64,000 nucleotides of DNA from Thermomonas sp. HDW16 (GCF_011302915.1 NZ_CP049872.1:2108001-2172000), one strand, 5' to 3'; shown: positions 15,407 through 25,524, counted from the stretch's first letter. A program made the numbers and translations. Notes: generated from the sequence alone by a model not told the origin.

Positions 15407-16150
15407 TCAGTAGCCACGTTGCCAGGCGGCCTCATAGGCCACGCGCAGTTGCGCGAAGTCGGCATCCACCTGTTCGATGCTGCGCGCACCACGACGCTTG
15501 CGCAGCGAACGCTGCAGGCGTTCCAGGTTGGCGTTGCGCCAGCGGGTGGCGGGGATGCGCAATTGCGAACGGTCGAAATCGATCATCCAGCCGCGTCCCT
15601 GTTCGTCGAACAGGATGTTGTGCGCATTGAGGTCGGCATGGTCCAGCCCGGCGCGATGGAATTTCGCGATCAGCTGGCCCGTTGCTTCCCATGACGCCTC
15701 GCCGGCGGCGGCGAGTTCCGCCAAGGAGCGCACGCCCGGCAGCCGCTGCATCAGGATCGCCGCGCGGTAATGCATGCCTTCGCGCCGGTAGTAGGCGGCG
15801 AACGGCAGCGGCACCGGCAGTTTCTTTTCGCGCAGCACGCGCAACAGGCGGAACTCGGCGAAGCTGCGTACGCGATTGATGCCACGCCACAGGTGGCCAT
15901 CGCGGCTCAGGCTTGCCGCCCAACCGCCGCGCAGGTACTGGCGCAGCACGGCATCGCCTTCGCCGGTTTCGATGAACCAGGCGCCACCGCGGCCACCTTC
16001 GGACACCGGCTGCGCGGCCTCGCCCCAGTGCGCGGGCGCGAACCAAGCCGGGTCGGGTTGCCGCAACTGCGTGCGGTCGAACAGAATCGCCCCATAGCCG
16101 CGCGCATCGCGGAACGGCGTCAGGTGTTCATTGGCGTCAAAGCCCGTCAT
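15407..16150 (-). CDS. kdkA: 3-deoxy-D-manno-octulosonic acid kinase
   Basis: 247 residues from the ATG at 16150 ([13 protein letters not shown]). Protein-kinase-like fold: the catalytic loop [12 protein letters not shown] lies near residue 170 and the metal-binding [10 protein letters not shown] near 190. An N-terminal glycine-rich region (RGGAWFIE) and RGGW precede them. KdkA phosphorylates the KDO residue of the lipopolysaccharide inner core, the arrangement in bacteria with a single KDO. It diverges from a heptosyltransferase gene with only 21 bases between start codons, which supports the LPS assignment. Confidence 0.9.
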   Translation of the reverse strand: MTGFDANEHLTPFRDARGYGAILFDRTQLRQPDPAWFAPAHWGEAAQPVSEGGRGGAWFIETGEGDAVLRQYLRGGWAASLSRDGHLWRGINRVRSFAEFRLLRVLREKKLPVPLPFAAYYRREGMHYRAAILMQRLPGVRSLAELAAAGEASWEATGQLIAKFHRAGLDHADLNAHNILFDEQGRGWMIDFDRSQLRIPATRWRNANLERLQRSLRKRRGARSIEQVDADFAQLRVAYEAAWQRGY

Positions 16151-16171
16151 CCATGCGAGTTTAACAAGCAC

Positions 16172-17224
16172 GTGACCGAAGCCAACGCACCGCGTTCGAT
16201 CTGCCTGCTGCGCCTGTCCGCATTGGGCGATGTCACCCATGTGTTGCCGCTGCTGCACACCTTGCGCCAGGCATGGCCTGGGCTAGCGATCACCTGGGTG
16301 ATCGGCAAGGGCGAACATCGGCTGCTGGATGGCCTGCCCGGCGTGCGCTTCATCGAATACGACAAGAAATCCGGGCTGAAGGGCATGCGCGAGGTTCGCC
16401 GCCAATGCGGCAGCGGGTTCGACGTGCTGCTGCAAATGCAGGTCTCCGCCCGCGCCAACCTGCTGTCCGCGTTCATCCCGGCGCGGCGGCGGATCGGCTA
16501 CGACAAATCTCGCAGCAAGGACGGGCACGGGCTGTTCATCAACGAACGCATCCCGGATCGTCCCGGCATCCATGTGCTGGACGCGATCGGCAGCTTTGCC
16601 GAGCCACTGGGCCTGCAGCGCGACGTGGTGGCCTGGAACATGCCGGTACCGGACGAGGCCCACACCTGGGCACGCGCGCAATGGGCAGACGACGGCCGGA
16701 CCACGCTGATGATCTCGCCCTGCTCCAGCCACGCCCTGCGCAACTGGCGCCCCGAACGCCATGCCGCGTTGGCCGATCATGCGGCAGCGCAGGGTTGGCG
16801 GATCGTGCTCTGCGGCGGCCGCAGCGAGCTGGAGCGCAACACGGGTGATGCGATCCTCGCGGCGATGCAGGCGCGCGAGGGCGTGCTCGACCTGATCGGC
16901 AAGGACACCCTCAAGCAGCTGCCCGCGCTGCTTGCCCGCGCCGACCTGCTGGTGACGCCGGATTCCGGGCCGATGCACATCGCCAATGCGATGGGCACCA
17001 AGGTGCTGGGCCTGCACGCGGCCAGCAACCCGAACCGCAGCGGGCCGTATTCGGATCGGCGTTATTGCGTGGACCGCTACGACGACGCCGCGCGCAAATA
17101 CCGCGGCAAGCCGGCATCCGAACTCAAATGGGGCAGCAAGATCGAAGCCGAGGGCGTGATGGACCTGGTGACGGTGGACGATGCCATCGCCGCATTCGAG
17201 CGCTATCGCGCTGCTGCCGGCTGA
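16172..17224 (+). CDS. Glycosyltransferase family 9 (LPS heptosyltransferase type)
   Basis: 350 residues from the GTG at 16172 ([21 protein letters not shown]). The frame is open upstream but there overlaps kdkA on the other strand. GT9 hallmarks are [18 protein letters not shown] at the N-terminus, [20 protein letters not shown] in the middle and [21 protein letters not shown] near the C-terminus. It probably adds a heptose to KDO in the inner core. The start is unusually close to the divergent kdkA start, so the two promoters must overlap the opposite coding regions. Confidence 0.88.
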   Translation: MTEANAPRSICLLRLSALGDVTHVLPLLHTLRQAWPGLAITWVIGKGEHRLLDGLPGVRFIEYDKKSGLKGMREVRRQCGSGFDVLLQMQVSARANLLSAFIPARRRIGYDKSRSKDGHGLFINERIPDRPGIHVLDAIGSFAEPLGLQRDVVAWNMPVPDEAHTWARAQWADDGRTTLMISPCSSHALRNWRPERHAALADHAAAQGWRIVLCGGRSELERNTGDAILAAMQAREGVLDLIGKDTLKQLPALLARADLLVTPDSGPMHIANAMGTKVLGLHAASNPNRSGPYSDRRYCVDRYDDAARKYRGKPASELKWGSKIEAEGVMDLVTVDDAIAAFERYRAAAG

Positions 17225-17239
17225 ACGCAGCCGGCAGGA

Positions 17240-17647
17240 TCAGGCACCCTGCCCGCTGCCGTAGTCCTGGTACGACTTTTCCTCGACATAGGCAGAGCCC
17301 AGCGCCAGGTTGATGTCCTTCTTCACTTTCGCGCGGGTGTCGTTCTCGAAATACACGGCGCGGGCAAGGCGGATGAACTCGGCATCGAAGGCCTGCGCTT
17401 TTTCCTGCAGGCGAATGTCGTCCTCGATCACCCACAGCCGCTCGTTGACCGCCTTCAGCTCGGCCCGCAGCCCGGTAATGTCCTGCGCGGCGGCCGGATG
17501 CGCCGCCCACGTGGTTTCCAGCGCCGCCAGCTCGTTGCGGACATTAGCCAGCTTGGCCGGGTCGGACATGCGCTCTGACTTGATCTGCAGGATGGCGATT
17601 TTGTCCAGCAGTTCACCGAAGGACACGGGGACGAGGATTTCGGACAT
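17240..17647 (-). CDS. DUF6165 family protein
   Basis: 135 residues from the ATG at 17647 (MSEILVPVSFGELLDKIAILQ). Almost entirely helical and charged, with likely coiled-coil stretches (30-70 and 75-100). It matches a family of short uncharacterised proteins often placed near lipopolysaccharide or glycosyltransferase genes. It converges with the heptosyltransferase gene. No catalytic motif is seen and the function is unknown. Confidence 0.75.
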   Translation of the reverse strand: MSEILVPVSFGELLDKIAILQIKSERMSDPAKLANVRNELAALETTWAAHPAAAQDITGLRAELKAVNERLWVIEDDIRLQEKAQAFDAEFIRLARAVYFENDTRAKVKKDINLALGSAYVEEKSYQDYGSGQGA

Positions 17648-17741
17648 GTGTGGCCGCGGAATGGGACGGGCGGCCAGTGTAGCGCCTTGCCCACAGGCGG
17701 CGCGGCCCGTATCATTCGCGGCCCGCGACACCCAAGTTTAC

Positions 17742-17831
<90 letters not shown>

Positions 17832-17834
17832 GAG

Positions 17835-17867
17835 TACGCAAAACGCCCCTCGTGGGCGTTTTGCGTA
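17835..17867 (+). terminator. Terminator after tRNA-Ser(CGA)
   Basis: Stem TACGCAAAACGCC (17835-17847) pairs with GGCGTTTTGCGTA (17855-17867). The T-tract lies within the 3' arm. It sits 3 bases after the tRNA's CCA end. Confidence 0.7.
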
Positions 17868-18161
17868 TCTACGTGGATGCCAGCGGACGAAGCAAGTCCG
17901 CGGGTTCGACGCATCGACAGGGGAACAGGCGGGTGCTTGCGAAGCGCTGCCAGGCGCCCGACTCGAACGTCCACGCGTACAGCGCGGGCCGGACAGCCGA
18001 TGCGGACGGCCGAATGGCAGCCCGCCGGGGCCATGGATGAACCAGCCGCCCCTTCTTCGCACCATCTCCACGGACACAACCGCTACATTTCGACTTCAAC
18101 CCGTCCGGTTCCCCCGTACGATTCCGTTACCCCCCTCAAGCCCCGGACGAATGTCGCCCGC
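17868..18161. other. Gene-free stretch before the PP2C gene
   Basis: About 290 bases between the tRNA terminator and the phosphatase start. A plus-strand frame continuous with the phosphatase runs through it, but its composition is Pro/Thr/Ser-rich with no domain and no ribosome site before the candidate upstream ATG. I see no repeat, RNA or operator in it. Confidence 0.5.
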
Positions 18162-18866
18162 ATGATCGAATTCGGACACCTCAGCCATGTCGGCCTGCGC
18201 CGGGAACTGAACGAAGACACCTATTACGGCGACAGCGAGCTGGGGTTGTGGCTGGTCGCCGACGGCATGGGCGGACACGAGTACGGCGAAGTCGCCAGCG
18301 CGCTGGCGCGTGAGGCCATCGTCCGCGAGATCCGCGACGGCTCGCCGCTCGCGGAAGCGATCCGCACGGCCGACGAGGAAATCATCCGTTGTTCCAAGCG
18401 TCGCGGCGACAGCCTGCCGATGGGCACCACCGTGGTGGCGGCCAAGGTCATCGACAACCGCTTCGAGGTGGCTTGGGTCGGCGACAGCCGCGTCTACCTC
18501 TGGCGCGATGGCGCGCTGACCCAGATCTCGCAGGATCACAGCTACGTGCAGGAATTGATCGCACAGGGTGCGATCACTGCCGACCAGGCGCGCAGCCATC
18601 CGCACCGCAACGTGGTCACCCAGGCGCTCGGCGTCACCGACCCGAGCCAGCTCAACGTGGAAACCCTAACCGGCGAACTGCGCCCGGGCATGCAGCTGCT
18701 GCTGTGCAGCGACGGCCTGACCGAGGAAGTGGACGACCGCAGCATCGCCCGGGTGCTGGCGCACCAGGAATGCAGCGCGCAGGAATGCGTGGACGGTCTG
18801 GTTGCCGCTGCGCTGGACGGTGGCGGCTCTGACAACGTGACCGTGGTGCTGGTGCGCCGGCACTGA
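18162..18866 (+). CDS. PP2C-type serine/threonine phosphatase
   Basis: 234 residues from MIEFGHLSHVGLRRELNED, the usual start for bacterial PP2C (Stp1/PrpC type). Metal-binding motifs in order: NED near residue 17, ADGMGGHEYGEVAS at 34-47, GDSRVYLW at about 109, CSDGLTEEVDD at about 182 and GGSDNVTVV near the C-terminus. It removes phosphate from Ser/Thr and is usually paired with a Hanks-type kinase, but no kinase gene lies nearby. It converges with dnaQ. Confidence 0.92.
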   Translation: MIEFGHLSHVGLRRELNEDTYYGDSELGLWLVADGMGGHEYGEVASALAREAIVREIRDGSPLAEAIRTADEEIIRCSKRRGDSLPMGTTVVAAKVIDNRFEVAWVGDSRVYLWRDGALTQISQDHSYVQELIAQGAITADQARSHPHRNVVTQALGVTDPSQLNVETLTGELRPGMQLLLCSDGLTEEVDDRSIARVLAHQECSAQECVDGLVAAALDGGGSDNVTVVLVRRH

Positions 18867-18879
18867 ACCGGTCGCCGCG

Positions 18880-19605
18880 TCAACCGGCGGTTTCCAGCTC
18901 CAGCCACAGGCAGCGCCCGGCTTTCTTCTGCAGACCTTGCAAACGGGCCGCATGCGCCGCCGCTTCTTCGGCCTGGACCTGCACGCACGGGCGCACGGCA
19001 TCGGTCGTCGCGACGGTTCGCACCACCGTTGTTGCGGCGGCCTGCGGCGCTTCGCTGGCGAAGCCGATCTCGCCCTGCCCCGAGGTCAATGCCAGGTAGA
19101 CGTCGGTGAGGATCTGCGCATCGAGCAACGCGCCATGCAATTGGCGTTGCGAGTTGTCGACGCCGAGTCGCTTGCACAGCGCATCCAGCGAATTGCGCTG
19201 GCCGGGGAAGCGCTGCCGCGCCAACAGCAGGGTGTCCTCCACCGTGCAGCGCTCCAGCAGTTTGCCGAAGCCATCCAGTCGCGCCAGTTCGGCATCGAGG
19301 AAGCCGACGTCGAACGCGGCGTTGTGGATGACCAACTCGGCGCCTTCGACGAAGGCGATGAACTCATCCGCCACCTCGGCAAAGCGCGGCTTGTCGGCCA
19401 GGAACTCCAGCGTCAGTCCGGTGACTTCCTGCGCACCTGGCTCGAATTCGCGATCCGGGTTGAGGTAGCAATGGAACGTGCGTCCGGTCGGCCGCCGCTC
19501 CACCAGCTCCACGCAGCCGATTTCGACAACGCGGTTGCCCTTCTTCCACTCCAGGCCGGTGGTTTCGGTATCGAGCACCACTTGTCTCGTCGCATCCGCC
19601 TGCAT
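18880..19605 (-). CDS. dnaQ: DNA polymerase III subunit epsilon (proofreading exonuclease)
   Basis: 241 residues. DEDDh exonuclease: Exo I DTETTG (residues 12-17), Exo II around HNAAFDVGFLD (about 93-103) and Exo III HGALLDAQIL (about 158). A short C-terminal helix-rich region is the likely polymerase-binding tail. It removes misincorporated bases during replication. It starts one base inside the rnhA stop (TGATG), the conserved rnhA-dnaQ pair. Confidence 0.96.
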   Translation of the reverse strand: MQADATRQVVLDTETTGLEWKKGNRVVEIGCVELVERRPTGRTFHCYLNPDREFEPGAQEVTGLTLEFLADKPRFAEVADEFIAFVEGAELVIHNAAFDVGFLDAELARLDGFGKLLERCTVEDTLLLARQRFPGQRNSLDALCKRLGVDNSQRQLHGALLDAQILTDVYLALTSGQGEIGFASEAPQAAATTVVRTVATTDAVRPCVQVQAEEAAAHAARLQGLQKKAGRCLWLELETAG

Positions 19606-20063
19606 CAGCCTGCCCGCTCCTTGATCTTCACTGCCGCCGCACGGGCCAGCATGTCCACGCGTTCATTGTCCGGATCGCCGGAATGGCCCTTCACCCAGCG
19701 CCAGTCGACCTTGTGCCTGGCGTTCGCCGCATGCAGTCGTTCCCACAGGTCGCGGTTCTTGACTGGATCGCCACCAGCGGTCTTCCAGCCGCGCCGTACC
19801 CAGTTCACCATCCATTCGGTGATGCCTTGGCGCACGTATTGCGAATCCGTGTGCAGGATCGCATCGCAGCCTTCCTTCAGCGCCTCCAGCGCGGAGATCG
19901 CCGCCATCAACTCCATCCGGTTGTTGGTGGTGTCCGGCTCGCCGCCTGAGAGCTCACGTTCGATGCCGCACCAACGCAACAACGCACCCCAGCCGCCGGG
20001 CCCGGGATTGCCCAGGCAAGCGCCATCGGTATGGATCTCGACCTGCTTGCGCACAACGCTCAT
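19605..20063 (-). CDS. rnhA: Ribonuclease HI
   Basis: 152 residues from the ATG at 20063. Catalytic carboxylates are Asp13 in [15 protein letters not shown], the Glu of NNRMELMAA, the Asp of LHTDSQYV and the Asp of ERVDMLAR. The basic handle [14 protein letters not shown] and the His of VKGHSGD are present. It degrades RNA in RNA-DNA hybrids. It overlaps the methyltransferase stop upstream by 4 bases (ATGA) and dnaQ downstream by 1. Confidence 0.97.
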   Translation of the reverse strand: MSVVRKQVEIHTDGACLGNPGPGGWGALLRWCGIERELSGGEPDTTNNRMELMAAISALEALKEGCDAILHTDSQYVRQGITEWMVNWVRRGWKTAGGDPVKNRDLWERLHAANARHKVDWRWVKGHSGDPDNERVDMLARAAAVKIKERAG

Positions 20064-20734
20064 GCGGTCGGCATCCCCGGCCGCCAAAGCGATTTGGTCG
20101 ACGAACGCCTGGGCGTCAACGGCGAACGGCGCTTTTCGGCACGGATCAGGAAGGCCGCACGCATGCCCGCGCCGTCCTGCATCGCAGGCTCCGGCGCGAT
20201 GCCCCAGCTCGGCCCCAGGCCGCGCGAGACCACATCCGGCACCAACCCGACCGCACGCAGGCGTCGCCGCCACGTCACAGGCTCCGCTGCCCGCGGCCCC
20301 TGCCCACGCCAGCGCAGCCGGTATGGCGACAACGGGTTCAGCGCCAGCAACCACAGACAGCCGCTTGGCACCAGCAAGCGCGCGCATTCCTCGAGGAGTA
20401 CCGTCGGTTGCGTACTGATGTCGGCCAGGTGCTGCACCACCACCACCCCGCAAGATTCGGTGGGCAACGGCAGCGGCAAGCCGCAACGCACATCGCCTTC
20501 GAAACCACGCGCCGCCGCACGCAAGCGCAGGAACGGCAACTCGACCTCACCCTCACCCATGCCACTCGGGCATAGCCACAGGCCGGGCTGACCCGGACGC
20601 TCGAGGGCGGCCTGGCGCAGGCTGTCCGCTTCGCTGGCCAGGATCGCCTGCCCGGCCACGCCGGCGAACCACGCAGCCGCGGCGGCGGGTTCTGGCTGGC
20701 GGCGAAATCCGGACGAGGGCATGGTCGGGGGCAT
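20060..20734 (-). CDS. SAM-dependent methyltransferase-like protein
   Basis: 224 residues if it starts at the ATG ending at 20734; a second ATG at 20722 would give 220, and neither has a good ribosome site. The middle reads as a degenerate class I methyltransferase: [20 protein letters not shown], then [28 protein letters not shown], similar to post-motif regions of Ubie/Coq5-type enzymes. The glycine-rich SAM loop is poorly preserved. This type of protein is commonly found beside rnhA-dnaQ and divergent from gloB. The substrate is unknown. Confidence 0.75.
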   Translation of the reverse strand: MPPTMPSSGFRRQPEPAAAAAWFAGVAGQAILASEADSLRQAALERPGQPGLWLCPSGMGEGEVELPFLRLRAAARGFEGDVRCGLPLPLPTESCGVVVVQHLADISTQPTVLLEECARLLVPSGCLWLLALNPLSPYRLRWRGQGPRAAEPVTWRRRLRAVGLVPDVVSRGLGPSWGIAPEPAMQDGAGMRAAFLIRAEKRRSPLTPRRSSTKSLWRPGMPTA

Positions 20735-20785
20735 ACCATCGGGATTCTGCGGGAAACGCCGCGACCCGTCACGACTGGACAACGC

Positions 20786-21565
20786 ATGGATTTGCAGCCG
20801 CTGCCCGCGTTCGACGACAACTACATCTGGTTGTTGCGCGATACCGACGGCCGCGCGCTGGTCGTCGACCCCGGCGAAGCCGCACCCGTGCTGGCCGCGC
20901 TGGCCGATGCGCCGGTACCGCACGCGATCCTGCTTACCCACCACCACGGCGATCACATCGGCGGCGTTGCTGAATTGCTCCGGCGCTGGCCCGGCATCCC
21001 GATTTTCGCCCCGCAGGACGAACGCATCGCCATCGCCACGCATCGGGTAGACGACGGCGATACGATCACAGCCGGGCCTTGGCGCTTCGACGTACTGGAA
21101 ATCCCCGGCCATACGACCAGCCACGTCGCCTTCCACGGCCGGCTCCCGGAAGGGATGAGCCTGCTGTTCTGCGGCGACACCCTGTTCTCGCTGGGCTGCG
21201 GGCGCATGTTCGAAGGCACGCCGGCACAGATGCTGGCCTCGTTGCGAACACTGGCAGCCCTGCCCGTAGATACCCTGGTCTGTTGTGGGCATGAATACAC
21301 CGCCGCCAATGCCGCCTTCGCACTGACGGTCGATCCCGACAATGCAGCGCTGCGCGAACGTGCCGCGCAGGCGCGGGCGCAACGCGCGGCAGGACGGCCC
21401 ACGCTGCCATCGACGCTGGCATCCGAACGCAATTGCAATCCGTTCCTGCGCAGCGACAATCCTGCCGTCCGTGCCGCCATCGCGACGCATGTCGGCCACT
21501 CCCCCAGCAACGACATCGAGGCCTTCGCACTGCTGCGTCGCTGGAAGGACGGGTTTCGCGCATGA
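20786..21565 (+). CDS. gloB: Hydroxyacylglutathione hydrolase (glyoxalase II)
   Basis: 259 residues starting MDLQPLPAFDDNYIWLL. The binuclear metal site is THHHGDHIGG (residues 51-60), with the His of PGHTTSHV, the Asp of FCGDTLFSLGCGR and the His of CGHEYT, plus the glutathione-binding C-terminal region (RNCNPFLR). It hydrolyses S-lactoylglutathione in methylglyoxal detoxification. The next gene overlaps it by 4 bases. Confidence 0.96.
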   Translation: MDLQPLPAFDDNYIWLLRDTDGRALVVDPGEAAPVLAALADAPVPHAILLTHHHGDHIGGVAELLRRWPGIPIFAPQDERIAIATHRVDDGDTITAGPWRFDVLEIPGHTTSHVAFHGRLPEGMSLLFCGDTLFSLGCGRMFEGTPAQMLASLRTLAALPVDTLVCCGHEYTAANAAFALTVDPDNAALRERAAQARAQRAAGRPTLPSTLASERNCNPFLRSDNPAVRAAIATHVGHSPSNDIEAFALLRRWKDGFRA

Positions 21566-22206
21566 AGACGATGGCCCTCGCCTGTCTCGTCGCCTTGCTA
21601 CTGGCGCCCGCAGCCGCCAGCCCGGCGGCATCGCCGACGCTTGAAGCGATCTCCGCCCATTTCTGGAACGACCTGGCCGATCCACAATGCAGGAAGGCCC
21701 CGCGTCGCTGGCGGCAGCATTACGGCGATATCCCGCGACGCCTGCGCAGCCCGCGCGAAGCGCAACTGCGCCGCCATTTCGCGCACGTGCTGGACGCGTT
21801 GGACGATGCCGGCCTGCCCAGCGAATTCGCCCTGATCCCGTTCGTCGAAAGCCGCTACCACCCTTCTGCCCGCAGCCCTGGCGGCCAGGTAGGCCTGTGG
21901 CAGTTCACCGCCGTCACCGCACGCCGCAACGGGTTGTCCGTGGGCAAGGGCCGCGACCAGCGGCTGGACGCGGAAGCCTCCACCGGTGCCGCAGTGCGCT
22001 ACCTGAAGCGATTGCATCGGATGTTCGGCAACGACTGGCGCTGGACGGCAATGGCCTATAACGCCGGCGAAGGCGCCGCACGCGCGGCCAAACGCGAGGG
22101 CGGCCCGCAACATCTTTCGTCGATCACCCGCCACTATCCGGACAAACTGCACGCGCTGGCCTGCCTGATTCCGCGCCCGCCTGACCCGTCGCACGCCAGC
22201 GGTTAA
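21562..22206 (+). CDS. Lytic transglycosylase with SLT domain
   Basis: 214 residues. A signal peptide (about 1-20, [18 protein letters not shown]) directs it to the periplasm. The SLT goose-lysozyme-like domain has the catalytic Glu in [12 protein letters not shown] (about residue 97), then [19 protein letters not shown] and the AYNAGEGAA motif (about 175). It resembles a MltD catalytic domain without LysM repeats. It cleaves peptidoglycan to give anhydro-muropeptides. It is probably cotranscribed with gloB. Confidence 0.9.
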   Translation: MKTMALACLVALLLAPAAASPAASPTLEAISAHFWNDLADPQCRKAPRRWRQHYGDIPRRLRSPREAQLRRHFAHVLDALDDAGLPSEFALIPFVESRYHPSARSPGGQVGLWQFTAVTARRNGLSVGKGRDQRLDAEASTGAAVRYLKRLHRMFGNDWRWTAMAYNAGEGAARAAKREGGPQHLSSITRHYPDKLHALACLIPRPPDPSHASG

Positions 22207-22250
22207 ACTGGAGCCTTTGCTCTACCCCACACTTTCGCACGGAGAACACC

Positions 22251-23039
22251 ATGGGTTTCCTGCAAGGCAAGCGCGCGCTGGTCACCGGCATCGCCAGCCA
22301 GCGTTCGATCGCCACCGGCATCGCCGATGCCATGCATCGCGAAGGCGCCGAACTGGCGCTGACCTACCAGAACGAAAAGCTGAAATCGCGCGTGGAAGAC
22401 GCCGCGGCGGAATACGGCAGCAAGATCGTGCTGCCGCTGGACGTGGCCGACGATGCGCAGATCGACGCCTGCTTCGAGCAGCTCGGCAAGCACTGGAGCG
22501 ACGGCTTCGACATCCTCGTGCACTGCATCGCCTTCGCCCCGCGCGAGGCGATCGAAGGCGATTTCCTCGACGGCGTGAACCGTGAACGCTTCCATATCGC
22601 CCACGACATCAGCGCCTATTCGCTGGCGGCACTCGGCAAGGCCGCGCGCCCGCTGATGAAAGGCCGCAACGGCAGCATCCTCACCCTGTCCTACCTGGGC
22701 GCCGAACGTGCGCTGGCCAACTACAACACGATGGGCGTGGCCAAGGCCTCGCTGGAGGCTACCGTGCGCTACATGGCGATGGCGCTGGGCCCGGAAGGCA
22801 CCCGCGTCAACGCGATCTCGGCAGGACCGATCCGCACCCTCGCCGCCAGCGGCGTGGCCAATTTCCGCAAGATGCTCAGCCAGTTCGAGGCGGTGGCGCC
22901 GCTGCGTCGCGTGGTGACCATCGAGGACGTGGGCAATACCGCCGCCTTCCTGTGCTCGGACCTGGCCAACGGCATCACCGGCGAGATCACCTACGTGGAT
23001 GCCGGCTACAACATCATGGGCATGAGCGGCATCGACTGA
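22251..23039 (+). CDS. fabI: Enoyl-[acyl-carrier-protein] reductase (NADH)
   Basis: 262 residues, the normal FabI length. NAD-binding motif region [20 protein letters not shown] at the N-terminus (positions 5-24) and the active-site stretch [21 protein letters not shown], where the catalytic Tyr lies in NYNTMGVAK six residues before the Lys. It reduces trans-2-enoyl-ACP in fatty acid elongation and is the target of triclosan-type inhibitors. A CGGAG ribosome site lies 6 bases before the ATG. It is followed by a strong terminator. Confidence 0.97.
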   Translation: MGFLQGKRALVTGIASQRSIATGIADAMHREGAELALTYQNEKLKSRVEDAAAEYGSKIVLPLDVADDAQIDACFEQLGKHWSDGFDILVHCIAFAPREAIEGDFLDGVNRERFHIAHDISAYSLAALGKAARPLMKGRNGSILTLSYLGAERALANYNTMGVAKASLEATVRYMAMALGPEGTRVNAISAGPIRTLAASGVANFRKMLSQFEAVAPLRRVVTIEDVGNTAAFLCSDLANGITGEITYVDAGYNIMGMSGID

Positions 23040-23064
23040 GCGTCGGGCCGACAACCCGCAGACG

Positions 23065-23095
23065 CGAAAACGCCCGGTCATCCCGGGCGTTTTCG
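23065..23095. terminator. Bidirectional terminator between fabI and ppiD
   Basis: Stem CGAAAACGCCCGG (23065-23077) pairs with CCGGGCGTTTTCG (23083-23095). T-tracts occur in both arms, so it can stop fabI (plus) and the convergent ppiD (minus). Confidence 0.85.
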
Positions 23096-23117
23096 TTTGC
23101 CGCCATTCGATCTGGAA

Positions 23118-25085
23118 TCACAGGCGGTCTTCGGCCACCTTGATCTGGTACTTGGCCCGCGCCGACTTCACGTAGGCCTTCTGTGCATCCATGCCAGCAA
23201 CTTGCGAGAGCTGCCCGCGCAGCTGGTCGCGCTGCTCTTCGGTGACCTGGGTCAGGTCGCCATCGCGTACCGCGCGGATTGCATACACCAGGTACTGGCC
23301 GCCCAGTTCGACCTTGTCGACCGGGATCCTGTTGTCCTGCGGGCGTGGCGTGGCGAAGAACGCCTCGACCGCACTGGGCGACGGCACTGGGCTGCCGCGT
23401 TCCAGACCATTGGCTTCCGCCATCGCCAGTTTCACGTCCGCCGCCGCTGCAGCCAAGCCCTTGGCCTTCGCTGCCTTGACCAGGGCATCCGCCGCCGCCA
23501 TCGCAGCGTTGCGCTGGCGGTCGGCGCGGATCGCCGCAACCACGGCATCGGAGACCGAGGCCAACGGCAGCGGCGCTTCCGGCGAGTGTTCGACCACGCG
23601 GACGATCACGCTGTGGTTGGGAGCCAGTTCGATCGGATCGCTGGCGGTGCCGTCCTGGATCAGCGTGTCCGAGAACGCCGCGCGCAACACCTTCTGGTCG
23701 GCGGCAATGCCGGCGCCGCCGTTGCGCGCGAATGCCGACGTGGTCAGCACCGCAAGGCCCAGCGACTGCGCGGCCGGTTCCAGCGAACTCGGGTTCTTCA
23801 GCACGGCGTCGACCAGCTTGCCGCTGAGTTCGTTGTAGGCGCGTTCGTGTTCCGATTGCTGCAATTCAGCTTCCAGCTGGGCGCGCACTGCCTCGAACGG
23901 CTGCTGGTTGCCTGCGCGGATCTCGTTGACCTTGAGGATGTGCCAGCCGAAATCGCTCTTCACTGGGCCGCGCACTTCGCCGGCCTGCATCGCGAACGCG
24001 GCATCCTCGAACGGCCCCGGCAGGCTGCCCTTGGTCATCAGGCCCAGGTCGCCGCCCTTGTCCTTGGAACCGGTGTCGTCCGAATTGGCTTTCGCCAGCG
24101 CCGCGAAATCCGCACCGGGTGTACGCGCCTCGGCCGCCAACGTGTTGGCGCGCGCTTCCGCAGCCTTCTTGTCGGCGTCGCTGGCATCCGCCGCGACCTG
24201 CACCAGGATGTGCGACACCGAACGTTGCTCGGCGGACGAATACTTCGCGCTCTGCTCTTCGTAGCGCTTTTGCAGCATGGCCTCGTCGATCGCCGGCACC
24301 GGCAGCTTGCTGCCATCGATGTCGATGTATTCCAGGCGCACGGTTTCGGGACGCCGATAGCTCGACGCATGCGCCTTGTACCAGCCGTCGATCTGCGCGG
24401 CGGTCACCGGCGCCGTATCCACCGGCACCTGTGGCATCGCCACGAAACTCACGTCGCGCTGCTCACCCAGCAGGCGCAGCAAACGATCCACTTCACCGTT
24501 CGTCACGAACGCGGACTGCGCCAACTGGCTGGGGATCAGCGCGTAGTGCAGGTTGTCGCGGATCTTCCCTTCGAAATCGAGCGGCGTCATCGGCGGGCTC
24601 TGCGACGCCAGCAACAATTGGTAGCGATCCGTATTGAATTTGCCGTCGACCTGGAAATCCGGGACGGACTGGATCTCGGCGCGCACCTGGCCGTCGCTGA
24701 TCACGATGCCATCGCGGTCGGCCGCCAACCGCATGACCTGCTCGTCGATCATCTGGTCGAGGATCCTGCGCTTGTTCTCCACCGACTCGAACGCCTTCGC
24801 GTCGAACTTGTCGCCCTGCTGTTCACGCGCGCGCATGCGTTCGGTTTCGAAGCGCTGGCGGAATTCGTTGCTGTCGATGTCGTGGGTCTTCCACAGGTAG
24901 GTCAGCGGCCACACCTGCGGTGCCGATACCCACCACGACGGCGGTTGCGAGATCCGCGCCGAATAGGTATCGACCCGTTGCGACAGGTACGACTCCATGC
25001 CGAAGAAGGCAAACGGGATGATCAGCAGGCCGAGGATCACGGTGGCGATCCAGCCGGAGGTCTTGTCGCGAAGTTTCTGCAGCAT
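23118..25085 (-). CDS. ppiD: Periplasmic chaperone PpiD (SurA-like, one parvulin domain)
   Basis: About 655 residues. Start taken at MLQKLRDKTSGWIATV; in-frame ATGs at 25091 and 25112 are alternatives. One N-terminal membrane anchor (about 13-32), a SurA_N-like chaperone region (about 80-240), a parvulin domain (about 255-355: SVSHILVQVA, then LGLMTKGSLPGPFEDAAFAM and GWHILKVNEI) and a long C-terminal helical part. It helps outer-membrane protein folding next to the Sec translocon. It closes the lon-hupB-ppiD order, although two tRNAs and terminators lie between hupB and it. Confidence 0.93.
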   Translation of the reverse strand: MLQKLRDKTSGWIATVILGLLIIPFAFFGMESYLSQRVDTYSARISQPPSWWVSAPQVWPLTYLWKTHDIDSNEFRQRFETERMRAREQQGDKFDAKAFESVENKRRILDQMIDEQVMRLAADRDGIVISDGQVRAEIQSVPDFQVDGKFNTDRYQLLLASQSPPMTPLDFEGKIRDNLHYALIPSQLAQSAFVTNGEVDRLLRLLGEQRDVSFVAMPQVPVDTAPVTAAQIDGWYKAHASSYRRPETVRLEYIDIDGSKLPVPAIDEAMLQKRYEEQSAKYSSAEQRSVSHILVQVAADASDADKKAAEARANTLAAEARTPGADFAALAKANSDDTGSKDKGGDLGLMTKGSLPGPFEDAAFAMQAGEVRGPVKSDFGWHILKVNEIRAGNQQPFEAVRAQLEAELQQSEHERAYNELSGKLVDAVLKNPSSLEPAAQSLGLAVLTTSAFARNGGAGIAADQKVLRAAFSDTLIQDGTASDPIELAPNHSVIVRVVEHSPEAPLPLASVSDAVVAAIRADRQRNAAMAAADALVKAAKAKGLAAAAADVKLAMAEANGLERGSPVPSPSAVEAFFATPRPQDNRIPVDKVELGGQYLVYAIRAVRDGDLTQVTEEQRDQLRGQLSQVAGMDAQKAYVKSARAKYQIKVAEDRL

Positions 25086-25167
25086 GGGCATTGACGATGA
25101 GGCGTAGCCCATTAGTTTAGCGCGCCGGGTCGCTTGTCACGCATCCTGCTTGCGCAGGCGCAAAAAA

Positions 25168-25193
25168 GAAGCCCCGCATCGCTGCAGGGCTTC
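25168..25193 (-). terminator. Terminator after tRNA-Asp
   Basis: On the minus strand an 11-bp stem (GAAGCCCTGCA with TGCGGGGCTTC, one G-U) closes a GCGA tetraloop and is followed by TTTTTT. It ends the tRNA-Val/tRNA-Asp transcript ahead of ppiD. Confidence 0.88.
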
Positions 25194-25216
25194 GGAACAA
25201 CTTGCTCGAATAAAAA

Positions 25217-25293
25217 TGGCGGAGTGGACGGGACTCGAACCCGCGACCTCCGGCGTGACAGGCCAGCATTCTAACCGACTGAACTACCACTCC
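25217..25293 (-). tRNA. tRNA-Asp(GTC)
   Basis: 77 bases with encoded CCA. Acceptor GGAGTGG/CCACTCC, anticodon loop CTGTCAC with GTC, T-arm GCGGGTTCGAGTCCCGT. It is downstream of tRNA-Val on the same strand. Confidence 0.95.
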
Positions 25294-25416
25294 GCTGAGA
25301 CGAACAATGATAGCGGGGCCGAAAATTTCCCGCAAGCTTTTTTCGATTCGATCATCGCTTGCGGCCGCTTTCAAGGCGCACCACCGATGCGATGCCGAAA
25401 CCGCTACCGCATTTCC

Positions 25417-25491
25417 TGGTGGGCACTGAGGGGATCGAACCCCCGACCCGCTCCGTGTAAAGGAGCCGCTCTACCGCTGAGCTAAGTGCCC
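25417..25491 (-). tRNA. tRNA-Val(TAC)
   Basis: 75 bases with encoded CCA. Acceptor GGGCACT/AGTGCCC, anticodon stem CTCCT... with loop containing TAC, T-arm GGGGGTTCGATCCCCT. The first of a two-tRNA unit (Val, Asp) on the minus strand. Confidence 0.94.
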
Positions 25492-25524
25492 GGAGGCGGC
25501 ATTATCGCAGCGACCGGGCCAAAA

